A stretch of DNA of 64,000 nt from Aurantiochytrium sp. KH105 (GCA_003116975.1 BGKB01000081.1:214600-278599), one strand, 5' to 3'; shown: positions 51,737-61,735, numbered from the stretch's first letter. Numbers and translations are program-made. The notes: generated by a model not told the origin, from the letters alone.

Positions 51737-53092
51737 ATGGGTCGAACTACGGCTCCTCGACAGGGGGCGCCTCGCGCCTTGCGGTTTTGCTTTGATGTGT
51801 GCTGCCCGTTCGCATACATGGCCTCGCAGCGCATGGAGGACCTCACGCGTGCTGCTGCCCAAGCTGCAGCACGCGAAGGCGCCACATTTGAAGCCGAATG
51901 GAAGCCCGTCCTCTTGGGCGGCCTCTATGAACTGTCCCAGGCACCTCAGGGCAAAAAGGGGAGCGCGACTGACGCGATGCCGGCCAACAAGCGCCAACTT
52001 CTCGATCAAGACCTGCAACGCGAGCTAAAACGTTGTGGAATCCCCTTCAAGAGGAACGACAAGCATCCCGTTCGATCACTCGATGCCCAGCGCCTCCTCT
52101 GTGCTGTTGAACATGCTGGGACCCGCGTCGCTCTCGCTCATGCTCTCTTTCGCGCCTACTGGGTTGAGAACAAAGATGTCTCGCAGCAAGACGTTCTCGC
52201 AAGCATTGCGCAGCACCATGGTATCAATGACGTCAAGGATCGCATTCAAAATGAAAAGAACAAGGATACTCTTCGCGCGAACACGGAGTGGGCTGCCGGT
52301 CATGGAGCTTTTGGAGTTCCCTCATTCTTTGTCGAGGTCGACGATGAGTTGGACCTCTTTTTTGGAAATGATCGCACTCACTTTGCCATGCGGCGCCTCG
52401 GGGTCACCCCTGAGCATCCTCTTGCACGGCCGCTTCGTCTGCAGCCAACGCTTCGCGCGGCTCCCAAGCAAGATCTCGTGCTCAACTTCTACCACGACTT
52501 TTCGTCCCCGTGGTCTTTCCTCGGTTCCACTCAGGTCTTTCGTCTCGCCGAGGTACATGGCGCACGCCTCGTCATGAAGCCAATTCTCCTTGGTGCACTC
52601 TTTCGCGAGATTGGGACACCAAACGTGCCCATGCTTGCCATTTCTTCTGTCAAGCGGGCCTATGGTGGACTCGACATGCAGGATTGGTGCGTCTTCCACG
52701 ATAACGTCCCGCTCCGTTTTCCGGACGACTTTCCTTTGCGGACAGTTCTTCCCCTTCGAGTCGCTATTGCGGACCCTGCTGTGACAAAGCACATCTACCA
52801 GGCAGCCTGGACTCAAAACAAGAACGTTGGCGACAAAGATGTCTTGCGCCAGGTCCTTGAGAAAGCTGGCTTCGACGCTGAGACTCTTTTTTCGCAAGCG
52901 GATCAGCAAGACATCAAGGAACAGCTCAAGCGGAATACCATGGAGTTCAAGGACAAGGGCGGCTGCGGGGTTCCTACCTTTCAAGTTGGTGACGCTGGGG
53001 CGTTGGTGTGGGGACAAGACCGAGTCAATGTCGTCGCTGATATGCTTTCTGAGGCCGCTGAAAGCGCCACAGCGCCCTCCTCGTCATTGTAG
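51737..53092 (+). CDS. Tandem DsbA-like (HCCA isomerase/GST-kappa) protein
   Basis: The protein has 451 residues and an ATG start (ACAATGG). Two complete thioredoxin-fold DsbA-like domains of the 2-hydroxychromene-2-carboxylate isomerase/GST-kappa group lie in tandem. Domain 1 (about 15-215) starts FCFDVCCPFAYMAS and has the cis-Pro motif FGVPSFFV. Domain 2 (about 240-440) starts NFYHDFSSPWSFLGS and has CGVPTFQV. Each shows the conserved PILLGAL/PVLLGGLYEL strand. Family members are normally single domains of 200-230 residues, so this is a fused duplication. Domain 2 has the usual Ser-Pro at the active-site turn, while domain 1 has Cys-Cys-Pro. The two may differ in redox or glutathione chemistry. 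A glutathione-dependent isomerase or transferase role is likely; no organelle signal is clear. Confidence 0.9.
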   Translation: MGRTTAPRQGAPRALRFCFDVCCPFAYMASQRMEDLTRAAAQAAAREGATFEAEWKPVLLGGLYELSQAPQGKKGSATDAMPANKRQLLDQDLQRELKRCGIPFKRNDKHPVRSLDAQRLLCAVEHAGTRVALAHALFRAYWVENKDVSQQDVLASIAQHHGINDVKDRIQNEKNKDTLRANTEWAAGHGAFGVPSFFVEVDDELDLFFGNDRTHFAMRRLGVTPEHPLARPLRLQPTLRAAPKQDLVLNFYHDFSSPWSFLGSTQVFRLAEVHGARLVMKPILLGALFREIGTPNVPMLAISSVKRAYGGLDMQDWCVFHDNVPLRFPDDFPLRTVLPLRVAIADPAVTKHIYQAAWTQNKNVGDKDVLRQVLEKAGFDAETLFSQADQQDIKEQLKRNTMEFKDKGGCGVPTFQVGDAGALVWGQDRVNVVADMLSEAAESATAPSSSL

Positions 53093-53458
53093 ATTTGCGT
53101 GGATTTTTTTTATTATATAAAGCAAAAATCAGCTCATGCAAAAAATCATGCAGGCTAAATCCGCGAAAAAACGATTGAGAGCCTTGATCCTTTTGCATTG
53201 TCATGCGTCTTTCGAAGATTGCGCCAAGGCACGAAATGAAAGTCGCCAACGACTCAGGAATGGGTGTTCCTTCTTGAATGCCGTTTCACAAATCATCAGA
53301 TTCTTTTTCGATTTTAGACGAGTTTACTGTTCTAAGATGCTGGCCCCGTTCACACCGGAGGATTCTTAGTTTCGAGCGCATGGAATTCCAGTTTGGATCT
53401 TGAGAATCTTGAAAAAAAAGAAGCTTTGAAAAATTCGTAGCAGGCTGCAATCATCAAA
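53093..53458. other. Convergent 3' region
   Basis: This 366-bp AT-richer stretch lies between two converging genes, with A/T runs (TTTTTTTATTATATAAAG near 53104) that could serve 3'-end formation. No gene is seen. Confidence 0.6.
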
Positions 53459-54666
53459 CTATTGTTTAACCTTTTTGGGTCGCTTGTAGATGACCTGGTC
53501 GCCACTTACTTTGAGAACCTTGGAATCATCGATGAACTTCTTGAACGTCTTCTTGAAGCCCAGCTGCTTGACGGTCTTTCCAAAGGTATCGTTAAATTGC
53601 TCTGCAAGAGTGGAAACGCCCATCGAGTTCCCCTCGGCGGCCTTGACCCATGATTCGACCTTTTCGAGTGCAGAGCTCGCCGTAAGCTCAGCAGCTTCTT
53701 CGTCAGCTTCGATGCGCCGACGCTTGCTCCCTGCAGCAGTAGATGCCTGGTTCTCCGCCTTGCGTGCCTTTACCACCTTGGACGTGCTTTTCTTTGCTGT
53801 GTCGTCTGCGTTGTCAGAGGACGAGTCGCTTTCGTTATCCGCGTCGTCAACTTTGACAGCCCTGTTGGGAAAGCTCTGTTGAATGCGGCGCGTGAGCTCG
53901 TTTTCTTCGTCGTCGCCTTCGTCGCCATCCTCCTCCTCGTCGTCCTCCTCATCGTCATCCTCGTCGTCATCGCTGTCACCTTCGTCGTCGTCGTCGTCGT
54001 CATCTTCATCGCTGTCTCCTTCTTCGTCATCGTCATCATTGTAGTCTTCGTCATCCTCATCATCCTCATCATCGTCCTGGTTTTCGAGGGTCTGGCCCAT
54101 CAGCTGGCTCGACATGAGGTCTCCATATGGACTGGGCTGAACGTTTTCCTGGCCAGGGTCTGCTTCGTCTTCGTCAGCGTCAAGGACAACGCGACCCAAA
54201 ATGTGGATGGAAGTGGTCGTGGCCCCAGCAACTGCAAACGTGAACTCCGAGGCCGCAAGAGGCAAATCGAGCGCCACGTTCTCTTGGTGGTAAGGTACCA
54301 GTGTGCAGATGGTGATTTCGTCATTGGCGTCCGGGATCTCGAGCTTCAGGACAGCTCGATCCTTAGCGGAGCCTACAGTCTCGCCAAGGCAAGCAGCGGT
54401 GACGAGCAGGACATCGCCATCGTCCAGACGAACGGTCCGAGGTTGACCTGGCTTAATTTCGAGGCCTGCATCGCATTGTATTCATTCTTCGTCAGCATCC
54501 CATCCTCTCGAGGGGTGGCGCACGCACGCACACGCACGCACGCACGCACGAATGGACGAGTTTAGCTTTAAAACGTACCGAATGGTTGGTCAGGCATTGG
54601 GCGAACAAAGCGCCCCGCGCTCTGACCATTCCCGTTCGCCTTGCCGGCGGCGGTCGCGGCCTTCAT
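53459..54666 (-). CDS. Nucleoplasmin-like (FKBP-type NPL) acidic protein, one intron
   Basis: Exon 1 is 54666-54579 and exon 2 is 54465-53459, joined in frame to give 364 residues (341 if the second ATG at 54597 is used). The single-exon frame begins at a GTG and would miss the N terminus. Splicing restores FGLEIKPGQPRTV..., the opening of the nucleoplasmin-like domain that nuclear FKBPs share with HD2 histone deacetylase-like proteins. The domain (about 25-130 of the long form) ends near SIHILGRVVL. A long Asp/Glu tract follows, then a basic linker and a Lys-rich C-terminal domain of about 70 residues (VSTLAEQFNDTFGKTVKQLGF...). No FKBP peptidyl-prolyl isomerase domain is present. It is probably a nuclear or nucleolar histone chaperone. 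The C-terminal domain is not one I recognise; it may be a small helical nucleic-acid-binding fold. Confidence 0.82.
54466..54578 (-). other. 113-bp spliceosomal intron of the nucleoplasmin-like gene
   Basis: Donor G|GTACGT, a CTGAC branch-site-like sequence about 33 bases before the end, and acceptor GCAG|GC are present on the minus strand. The intron has an in-frame stop if unspliced (TGA just ahead of the acceptor) and a CGTG/GTGC repeat in its middle. Phase 1; splicing makes a Gly codon that restores the expected FGLEIKPG motif. Confidence 0.82.
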
Positions 54667-55495
54667 GGCGGGCCTCTTTGTGCTATCTCGTTGACGGCTG
54701 GCTGGACGCGCAGTGCCAACCTCTCGGTACGTGTCTCTCCCTCTCTCTCTCTCCCGCGCGCGCGCGGGCAGCCTGCGGCTTAGCAGCGCAGCCTCCTTCG
54801 CACGCTGCTTGGCCGGCCGATCTGCTGCGTTGGGATTCGCTGGCCTGGTTGCAAGCTGCGGCCAGCTCGCCACCTTGCGATCCCCGGAGGAGCGAGCTGC
54901 TCCACCCGCGGCAAGATTTCCTTTTTTTTCTTTTTGTTTTTTTTTCTACTTTTTTCGCTTTTTCGACCTTGTTTTACTTCAGTGCCGTTACGCTTGCGGA
55001 TGACTCGGACTCGACTCGGCAAGTCCGTGTCACGGTGTCAATCCGAGTTATGGGTATTCAACATCTCCGACACGACACGTAGCCGCGTTTGGAAAAGGGC
55101 ACTTCGAGTCTCATCTTTGTTGGTGCTAATCATGCCTTGAGATACCGCGGTGTTTTGTTGCTTGAGGCCTAGATGCCGTCATTGGCAGTAGATTCTCTCG
55201 TTCCATTGTTGCTGCATGGTTGTCACAGGGTATTTTTAGAACCCAAAACGGAGACAGCGAAGCAAATCGCTCACTGTCTTGAAAGCAGACACGCAAGCAA
55301 CTAAGCAATTAAAAGCAAACAGATAAGCAAGCAAGCAAGCAAGCCGGCAGACAGGCAGAGGCAGGCAGAGACAGGCAGGCGGTCGAGTAAGACAAATTTG
55401 GGGAGCGGAGCATCACTACCGAAGCAAAACATCTAGTTACCATCAAATTCCTTCTGGAGAAGTGAAGAGAAACACGCGCGCAAGACGTGCACGAA
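54667..55495. other. Divergent promoter region of NPL and SH3 genes
   Basis: It contains a CT/GC alternating run (about 54730-54768), T-rich pyrimidine runs (about 54918-54966) and AAGC/GGCA repeats (about 55325-55380). No gene is seen. The open frame of the SH3 protein begins at a GTG (55487), and the ATG is nine bases further in. Confidence 0.6.
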
Positions 55496-56152
55496 ATGCA
55501 ATTTGCAATTGCCCGATATGCATTTCAAGGAGGCCCGGAGCAGCTCTCGCTCACGCCTGGTGAGAAGCTTCATGTTGAGACAGTCACTGATGATGGATGG
55601 GTTCTTGGTACCCGATTTCAAGGGACAGAACGCTTGGACGGTGAGCGTGGATATTTTCCATTGTCCTATGTTGAGATGCAAAACGATCCTGAAAGCAAAA
55701 GCCAAGCCAGTGACTCTCCTGATAATGGTCATGCCGTGCATTGGACACCGATGGTTACCATTGACAATTTCCAGGGCGAACCAGACGCCCACGGTCTTTC
55801 TGTAGTAAAGAATGAAAGGGTGCTTGCTCTGGAGCAGTCGGAAGGCGGTAACGCAGGCTGGACATTTTGCAAGAACTCTGCAGGCGATAAGGGCTATGTC
55901 CCAGCGTCCTTTCTTTGTCCCATAACCGAAACCCACTCGTCTGCAAAGATTTTATTGCCAACAAACTCATGTGCAGTCCCAGAGTGCGCAATACGCACTG
56001 AAACGGAAGGTGACGTCTGCTCAAGCTGCAAAGTACTCGAGGACTTCAACTCACGTATCTTGCGTCGCGCCCCAAGAGCAAATCATGCTATGGACAATAC
56101 GACGAGGCAAACCATGGTACACCTCTTGGTGAACAAGCTCCTTGCTTCGTAG
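55496..56152 (+). CDS. Two-SH3 adaptor with a Cys-rich C-terminal knuckle
   Basis: The first ATG is at 55496 (MQFAIARYAF), giving 218 residues. SH3 domain 1 (about 2-60) shows ARYAFQGGPEQLSLTPGEKL, DDGWVLGTRF and GYFPLSYV. SH3-like domain 2 (about 95-140) shows VKNERVLALEQ, NAGWTFCKN and KGYVPASFL. A Cys-rich segment (C-x4-C-x10-C-x2-C, about 157-176) could bind one zinc ion. There is no catalytic domain, so this is a binding adaptor for proline-rich partners. SH3-SH3 pairs occur in p47phox/Nck-like proteins; a link to any of these is not shown. An additional 5' exon cannot be ruled out. Confidence 0.8.
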   Translation: MQFAIARYAFQGGPEQLSLTPGEKLHVETVTDDGWVLGTRFQGTERLDGERGYFPLSYVEMQNDPESKSQASDSPDNGHAVHWTPMVTIDNFQGEPDAHGLSVVKNERVLALEQSEGGNAGWTFCKNSAGDKGYVPASFLCPITETHSSAKILLPTNSCAVPECAIRTETEGDVCSSCKVLEDFNSRILRRAPRANHAMDNTTRQTMVHLLVNKLLAS

Positions 56153-56323
56153 AAAGTAGAATAAAAGAAGAGAGAGAAGAAAAGCGTAAAGGAAGAAGGA
56201 GAGGGCCCAGATTCCCAAAAAATACGAAGCAGGCTACGTGGACCGAGTCCTAGTCGCTCCAGTCTAGCTTTTATTATACTCTTTTTCCACTTCACCTTGT
56301 GACCATACAAATTACTCGAAGCG

Positions 56324-57232
56324 TTATCTCGACGAGCTCTCTCGGAAAACTAGAAAGAGAGCGCACGCACTAAGAAGGAAGCTCAAGAGACCAGCCGCTG
56401 CACGATATTCGTCTGGATTTTCATTCTGCTGAACCGTAACGAGGTCGATATGCATAAGATCGATCGCATCGCTGAAAGCATCCACAGCTCTGACCCCTTT
56501 GACTGTTAAGGAAACTGCCAAATTTGCTCTGATACCTACACGGTGTTCGGGAAGAGATAGTTTGAGCATAAACGAAGTCTCTTCCCCAGAAGGGATAACC
56601 CGATCCAACTTCACCTCGGGCATATCATAAGGAATTCCATCATCGCTGGAGGAAAAGCTTTTAGCCGAAAAACGCGCATGCGCAATCCTCAATGCATAAT
56701 TCTCTTCATTGATAAGGCTGCACAGGATGTACTGTGTGCTACCTACTCTCATATGGACAAGTTTCGTGCCCTTCTCGGTAGCTGCAGCCGCGAGAGTACC
56801 GTGATCCGGACCTGAATTTGAGTCGTAGTCTGCTGTTTCTTCTCTCTCTGCTTGCGGCTGTAACGCGTCTTGGAGATCATAGCTCATGAGAATTGGACGG
56901 TCAAGGCCTTGCGTCTGTGCGTTGCAGCCTGCAAGGCTGCAAGCTGGATCAAAGAGCGCAAACATGACTCGAACAAATGGAGTAGTGTGTCGCGTTCCAA
57001 TTCTTTCATCGAGAGGCATCCCATCTTCATCCTCGGCAAAACTCAGCACCTCCTCATCTGCGTAAGCATCGTGGATGAGGTGGTCTTCATCTCCCACTTC
57101 TTCTTCCCCTATTTTCCCTTCTTCGATCCCGTTCATGCTGTCTACCTCAAGGACCAATTGCAGGAGTAGTACCATGCAGAGTACAACACGCAAGTGTAAA
57201 CGCGTCAGCGTGTTGCTGCTGTACCCCAACAT
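56324..57232 (-). CDS. TRAP-alpha-like ER membrane protein
   Basis: The protein has 302 residues and an ATG start. Residues 1-32 are a signal peptide (VVLCMVLLLQLVLEVDS). An Asp/Glu-rich luminal stretch (about 35-75) follows, then a beta-rich domain (about 155-270) and a single C-terminal membrane helix (278-296, GLLSFLLSACALFLVF) with a six-residue cytosolic tail. Signal peptide, acidic N terminus, beta-sandwich and C-terminal helix are the layout of translocon-associated protein alpha (SSR1). The LINEENYALRIAHARFSAK and PSGEETSFMLKLSLPEHRVG segments align by eye with its core. The cytosolic tail is shorter than in animals. TRAP helps secretory proteins through the Sec61 channel. Sequence identity to known members looks low, so the assignment is moderate. 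Confidence 0.65.
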   Translation of the reverse strand: MLGYSSNTLTRLHLRVVLCMVLLLQLVLEVDSMNGIEEGKIGEEEVGDEDHLIHDAYADEEVLSFAEDEDGMPLDERIGTRHTTPFVRVMFALFDPACSLAGCNAQTQGLDRPILMSYDLQDALQPQAEREETADYDSNSGPDHGTLAAAATEKGTKLVHMRVGSTQYILCSLINEENYALRIAHARFSAKSFSSSDDGIPYDMPEVKLDRVIPSGEETSFMLKLSLPEHRVGIRANLAVSLTVKGVRAVDAFSDAIDLMHIDLVTVQQNENPDEYRAAAGLLSFLLSACALFLVFRESSSR

Positions 57233-57653
57233 CCTGCGCTGCCCCAGCCCCTGCGAGCTGTCGCTTCGTGTGTCTACTGGTACGTTTCCAGGAACTTGTG
57301 TATTGTGAGCCCGGCCACCTAGGGGACTCGCAAGGCTCTCGCTCGTCTCACATGTAATGCTAGTAGGCCCAGCGACTTACCCGTTGGAGCACGGAGTTCT
57401 CAAGAATCCAGAAGGGCTGAATGTTCGACTGGGAATTTTTCTTTTTCTCTCTCTTTTTCAGTGGGGTGGCAGCTGAGCTGGCTGAGCACGAGCGGAGCAG
57501 AGCAGCAGCAGGCTTCGAATCTCCCCGCGAATATCGAGAGCGCGAGGCTCGTCCTTGGTAAACCGGAAAAGCCTTGGCGACAGCAAGAACAAGAAGGAGG
57601 AGGAGTGTGCAGCTGCGTGCGTGGAGGACTACGTGGTCTGCACAGTGTCCAAA
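57233..57653. other. Divergent promoter region of TRAP-alpha-like and panC genes
   Basis: 421 bp upstream of two divergent genes, with a T/C-rich pyrimidine run (about 57437-57461). The panC frame extends into it but its first codon there is TTG. No gene is seen. Confidence 0.6.
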
Positions 57654-58736
57654 ATGCTCCTTAGTAGCCCGATGCGCGGGGGCCTCAACCTGCCAAAGCG
57701 TGCTGCCGCGGCGCTGGTGACAGCTCGAAGGGGGCTTGCCAGCGAGGCGTACGTGGACGAAGAAGCTCGCAGCAAAATCTGCAAGGAGCTTGGGGTGTCT
57801 GAGGACAGCGTTCTGCTCACCATCGCCGAGATGAGGAGATGGCGCTCCGCTCGGGCCCATTTTCGGACATCTGAAGGCGAAGGCGAGCAGATCGATCCAT
57901 CGATCGGCTTCGTGCCCACCATGGGTGCCTTGCATGCCGGTCACATGAGCCTCATTGCGGAGTCGACGAAGCAATGCAATTTTACCGCAGCGAGCATCTT
58001 TGTCAACCCGGCGCAATTTGCTCCCCACGAGGACTTTGGCAAGTATCCTCGGCAACCTGTCAAGGACCTTGCTCTGCTCTTCGAAAAGGGCGCAGACGCT
58101 GTTTTTGTCCCATCACAGCAGGAAATGTATCCTGGCTCCAAGCCTGGGCAGACAAGCACGCAGGTTACGAAGACGCACGTGGTGCCGGATGGCATCGACT
58201 TTGTTTCTGAGGGCGCAGCACGTCCAGGGTTTTTCCGCGGCGTAGCTACGGTTGTGAGCAAGCTGCTCAACATCGTGCAGCCCACTCATCTCTTTCTCGG
58301 ACAAAAGGATGGTCTTCAGCAAATTGTTGTTCGCCGGATGGTGCGCGATCTCAATATTGACGTCCAAGTCGTTCCCGTGGAGACTATGCGCGAGCAGGAC
58401 GGCCTCGCCATGAGTAGTCGCAACGTTTACCTGTCTGAAGAACAACGCCGGGCCGCCCCAGCGCTCTACAAGGCTCTCTGCGCTATGCGTGATGCCTACA
58501 ATGATGGCGAGCGGGACTTTACTTTTCTGAAACTAAAGGGCCAGGAAATTCTCGATGATGAAGACCTCTTCCTGACCGAGTACTTGAGCCTCTGCGATAA
58601 TCTCGAGGGCGCAGAGTTCACTTCGGATCGCCCGCTTCCCGAGGAGAACATTATGGCCTCCGCGGCCGTTTCATTTGGCAACTGTCGCATCCTCGACAAC
58701 GTGCTTTTGGGCAAGCAGCCTCACATCCAGCGTTAG
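57654..58736 (+). CDS. panC: Pantothenate synthetase, probably mitochondrial
   Basis: It makes pantothenate (vitamin B5) from pantoate and beta-alanine with ATP, the last step before coenzyme A synthesis. The first true ATG (57654) gives 360 residues. The first ~30 are basic, Ala/Ser/Leu-rich and lack acidic residues (MLLSSPMRGGLNLPKRAAAA), as in a mitochondrial presequence. The core has every family hallmark: PTMGALHAGH (ATP HIGH-type site), FVNPAQFAPHEDF, RPGFFRGVATVVSKLLNIVQP, GQKDGLQQ and the REQDGLAMSSRN loop that closes over ATP. Length is slightly above bacterial PanC (about 280) because of the leader and an insert before the core. The enzyme is found in bacteria, fungi and plants; its presence fits a free-living, vitamin-independent protist. 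Confidence 0.95.
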   Translation: MLLSSPMRGGLNLPKRAAAALVTARRGLASEAYVDEEARSKICKELGVSEDSVLLTIAEMRRWRSARAHFRTSEGEGEQIDPSIGFVPTMGALHAGHMSLIAESTKQCNFTAASIFVNPAQFAPHEDFGKYPRQPVKDLALLFEKGADAVFVPSQQEMYPGSKPGQTSTQVTKTHVVPDGIDFVSEGAARPGFFRGVATVVSKLLNIVQPTHLFLGQKDGLQQIVVRRMVRDLNIDVQVVPVETMREQDGLAMSSRNVYLSEEQRRAAPALYKALCAMRDAYNDGERDFTFLKLKGQEILDDEDLFLTEYLSLCDNLEGAEFTSDRPLPEENIMASAAVSFGNCRILDNVLLGKQPHIQR

Positions 58737-59215
58737 ATATTTTTTTCCTTTCTTTCTGAGTGCTTGACTCTTTCTTTCTCAATCGGCGATTCTCCGAACC
58801 AGCAAAGTCCATCGAGGCCTTTTTCGCTTTCTTTCATTTCGTCTCGTTACATTTCGCTTCCTTTCTTGTCTTCCGCCCACTGCGATGCTACGTGTGCGTA
58901 TTACACGTGACGCGCGCGCGCGTAAAGGGCGGAGGTGTGCCACACGTCTTTGTGGCATGCGGCTGCCGCATCTCTGGCAGCAGTTCCGGTGAGTTCATTT
59001 TCTTTTTATTTCATTTCATTGTTGCAGCCGATTGCAGCGCTGTGCAGTGTGCGGCAGTGCTCGCGCTCGCGCTCGCGCTCGCGCCCGAGCTTACGCTCGC
59101 GCACGCGCGTGCGCACCCGCCGCGCGGGCTGGCGCGGGCGGCGGAAGGCTTGCTTGGCGTTGGTGACGCAGGGCGAGGGCCGGGGCCGCGGACGCCGAGG
59201 AAACAACGTAGAGAG
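58737..59215. other. Leader/promoter of the ArfGAP gene
   Basis: The ArfGAP frame is open through this stretch from a GTG at 58760 but contains no ATG until 59216, so it is treated as leader. It has CTTT/TTTC pyrimidine runs and GCTCGC repeats (about 59063-59104). No other gene is seen. Confidence 0.6.
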
Positions 59216-59612
59216 ATGGGTTCAAAGTCCTCGAAAAGGTCGCGGGACTCGAGAGCGACTACGACGGGCGCGAGCGCAGCGACGGCGGGGACCATGGGCG
59301 CCGGCGCGAGCGGGCCGTCAGCCAGCGGCAAGACCAAGAGCCGTTCAAGTTCCGGAGGTGCTGCGAAAAATGAGCTTGAACCTTCGAATCTTTCTGCATC
59401 CGGCCGCAAGCTCCTTGTACAAGCACTCGATGCCGATGATGATGCGGCAGCAAGCGGCGAGGCAGACAGCGTTGTCAGTGTGAGTGATGCGGAGGTAGGC
59501 GACGATGAAGACAACGGAGATGGGGACTCTTTTGTAGAAACTCAAGCAGAGGCAAAAGACCCTTCCTTATTCCTGTCGTCCTCGTCATTCACGTCCTGCG
59601 GTCCAGCATCAT

Positions 59613-59660
<48 letters not shown>

Positions 59661-59758
59661 GAGGAGGAGAAGGGGGAAGAGAAGTAGCAGCAGAAGCAGC
59701 AGCAGCAGCAGAAGGAGGAGGAGGAGGAGGAGGAGGACCAGCATTGTTATCGTCATCG

Positions 59759-59791
<33 letters not shown>

Positions 59792-61735
59792 GTAGCAGCA
59801 GCAGCAGCTGCAGCACTAGGCATATCACCTTCGGGATCATCGCCATCCGGAAGTCTAAAGGCGCGTCTCTTGGAATTACAGCGGCGCCCGGAAAATTCGG
59901 TGTGCGCAGACTGCAACGCGCCATCCTCAACGTGGGCAAGCACCACCTTTGGCGTTTTTCTTTGCGCCAGTTGCGCAGGGGCTCACCGATCACTTGGCGC
60001 GCACATCTCCTTTATGCAATCCATCACGCTCGACTTGGACAACTGGAAGCCTCTGTGGACGGAAAGGCTTGAGCAAGGGGGAAATCTACGCGTTAACGAG
60101 CGCCTCGAATTCTATGTTCCACAAATATGGCCGAAACCCTCCGCCAAGGATACACCAGGGTCTTATGTGCGAGAGTACGTCAAAGCCAAGTACGATGATC
60201 AGCTCTTTTCGCGCGAAAACAACTCGAGCAAAACCCATAGACTGCCTCCAGTCCCGTGGGAGCAGCGTACGACGAGGCTTGCTCGTGCGCACACGTCCAT
60301 GGGTCAGGGCCGCATCGAGTACGTGGGCATTGTTTCTGTGCGCGTGCTAAGCGCCGAGCACTTGACGCCCATGTCGGCGGCAATCCCTCTCGCCCCGGCG
60401 CCCTCTGCTTTCTTCACCAACCCATACTGCGTGGTACGCTTAGGGGACCACGAAGCCCGAACTCGCGCCATCAGTCGTGCTTTGAACCCCGAGTGGAATG
60501 AGGGTCCGCAAGAGAATGTTCGATTCAATATGTCATGGAATGGTATAGCCTTGCTTGAAGTCTCTGTATGGAATCACGAAAAAGTCGGCAAGGACAGACT
60601 TATTGGGTCCGCTTTGGTGGATATTAACCAACTCAAAGCGGGCGCCCCTCACGAGGTCGAGCATGAAGAAAATGTGCCGCCAATGCCTCGCAGTGTCTGC
60701 GTCAAACTATTTGAGTATCGGCCTCAAGCTGCTACAGAGGCGTCCTTCTCGAGCCAACGAAATATCGAAGACACAGGGAGTCCCAAACACGCCAGCGCTG
60801 CTTCAGGCTCCCGCCAGAGTGCGTCTTCGGAAGGCCTGCATAACTCTGAAACTACGCCAGATCATGAAGGCAAATCACTTGGTTCGGCCCATGGCAACAC
60901 CGATGGATTCGGCGAAAATGCACCATTAAGTGGTGATGTAGGTACAAGTGAAGGCGCGCCTCCGCAGCACCAGCGGCATCAACGACGTCGAGATCGATTG
61001 CGAATACGTCGGCCGTGGCGCAACCAGCAATCCACAGCATCTAATGCGCTGGAAAAAGGAACAGAGATGTCTGGTAAAAGCCCGAGAGGAAGCATTTATG
61101 AGCACGACGTCTCGTCTCTGCTACCGCGCGACAGCTCCACAGAGGCTGCCCTGCGCGCAAGTTCGGACTCTTTGCGCGGCCCTTTCGATGCCGACACTTC
61201 TAGCGAGAACGGCGACACGTCTGGAGACGAAATCGATATCGTTGAAAGCACTTCAGCGGTCGCGTTATCCGAGGCTGGCTCCGGGTCTGCATCGGGCGCG
61301 AAAGCTACAAAAGAGAAAAGCGGTATCGGTGGCGCTAGCCAAGCAAGCCAGAAACGCGACAGCCCACTGCACAATTGGTCGAGTCACCGAAACATTACGG
61401 CGTCCTCACGTCTGTCATCGTCTTCTTCACTAGGTGCTGTTTCACGCGGGCACACGCCAGAGCTGGAGTCACACGGAAGTGATACCCCTGATTCGACGTT
61501 GAACACCAAAGTCAAGCACCACCGTCGCAAACGAAGTCTTACCAAGCTCCATCTCCGAGAAAAAATGAAGGACGCTGTGGACAACTTGGTCAACGTGCTT
61601 GCACGCAATGGATCTGTTGACAGCGAGTATTACATGGAGGAAGAGAATGATGAACTGGGCAGGGCACGCCGCGAACGAGGTTACTTCTTTGTGGGCAAGC
61701 TTAATCTCGAGCTCTCGTTTCTGGACTTGCGATGA
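59216..61735 (+). CDS. N-myristoylated ArfGAP-C2 protein
   Basis: The first ATG gives 839 residues starting MGSKSSKRSR. Gly2 with Ser6 and following Lys/Arg is a strong N-myristoylation signal plus basic patch, as in Src. A low-complexity region (about 15-195) has poly-Ala, poly-Gly and poly-Ser runs encoded by trinucleotide repeats. The ArfGAP zinc finger (about 205-320) follows: CADCNAPSSTWASTTFGVFLC with C-x2-C-x16-C-x2-C, CAGAHRSLGAHISFMQSI and the conserved Arg for Arf catalysis. A C2 domain (about 360-480, VRVLSAEHL..., TNPYCVVRLGD, NPEWNEG) is next, then a long Ser-rich tail. ArfGAP-C2 order is that of plant AGD12/ZAC proteins, which control membrane traffic and bind phospholipids. The C2 calcium-binding Asp set is not complete. 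Double membrane targeting (lipid anchor plus C2) is predicted. Confidence 0.9.
59605..59812. repeat. In-frame trinucleotide repeats of the ArfGAP gene
   Basis: Runs of TCA, CAG/GCA and GGA triplets encode poly-Ser, poly-Ala and poly-Gly tracts in the N-terminal part of the ArfGAP-C2 protein. All stay in frame. Confidence 0.9.

Noticed and set aside
58760-59215. N-terminal 152-codon extension of the ArfGAP protein
   Set aside because: The frame is open but contains no ATG, and its sequence is repeat-like; the first ATG gives a clean myristoylation start.
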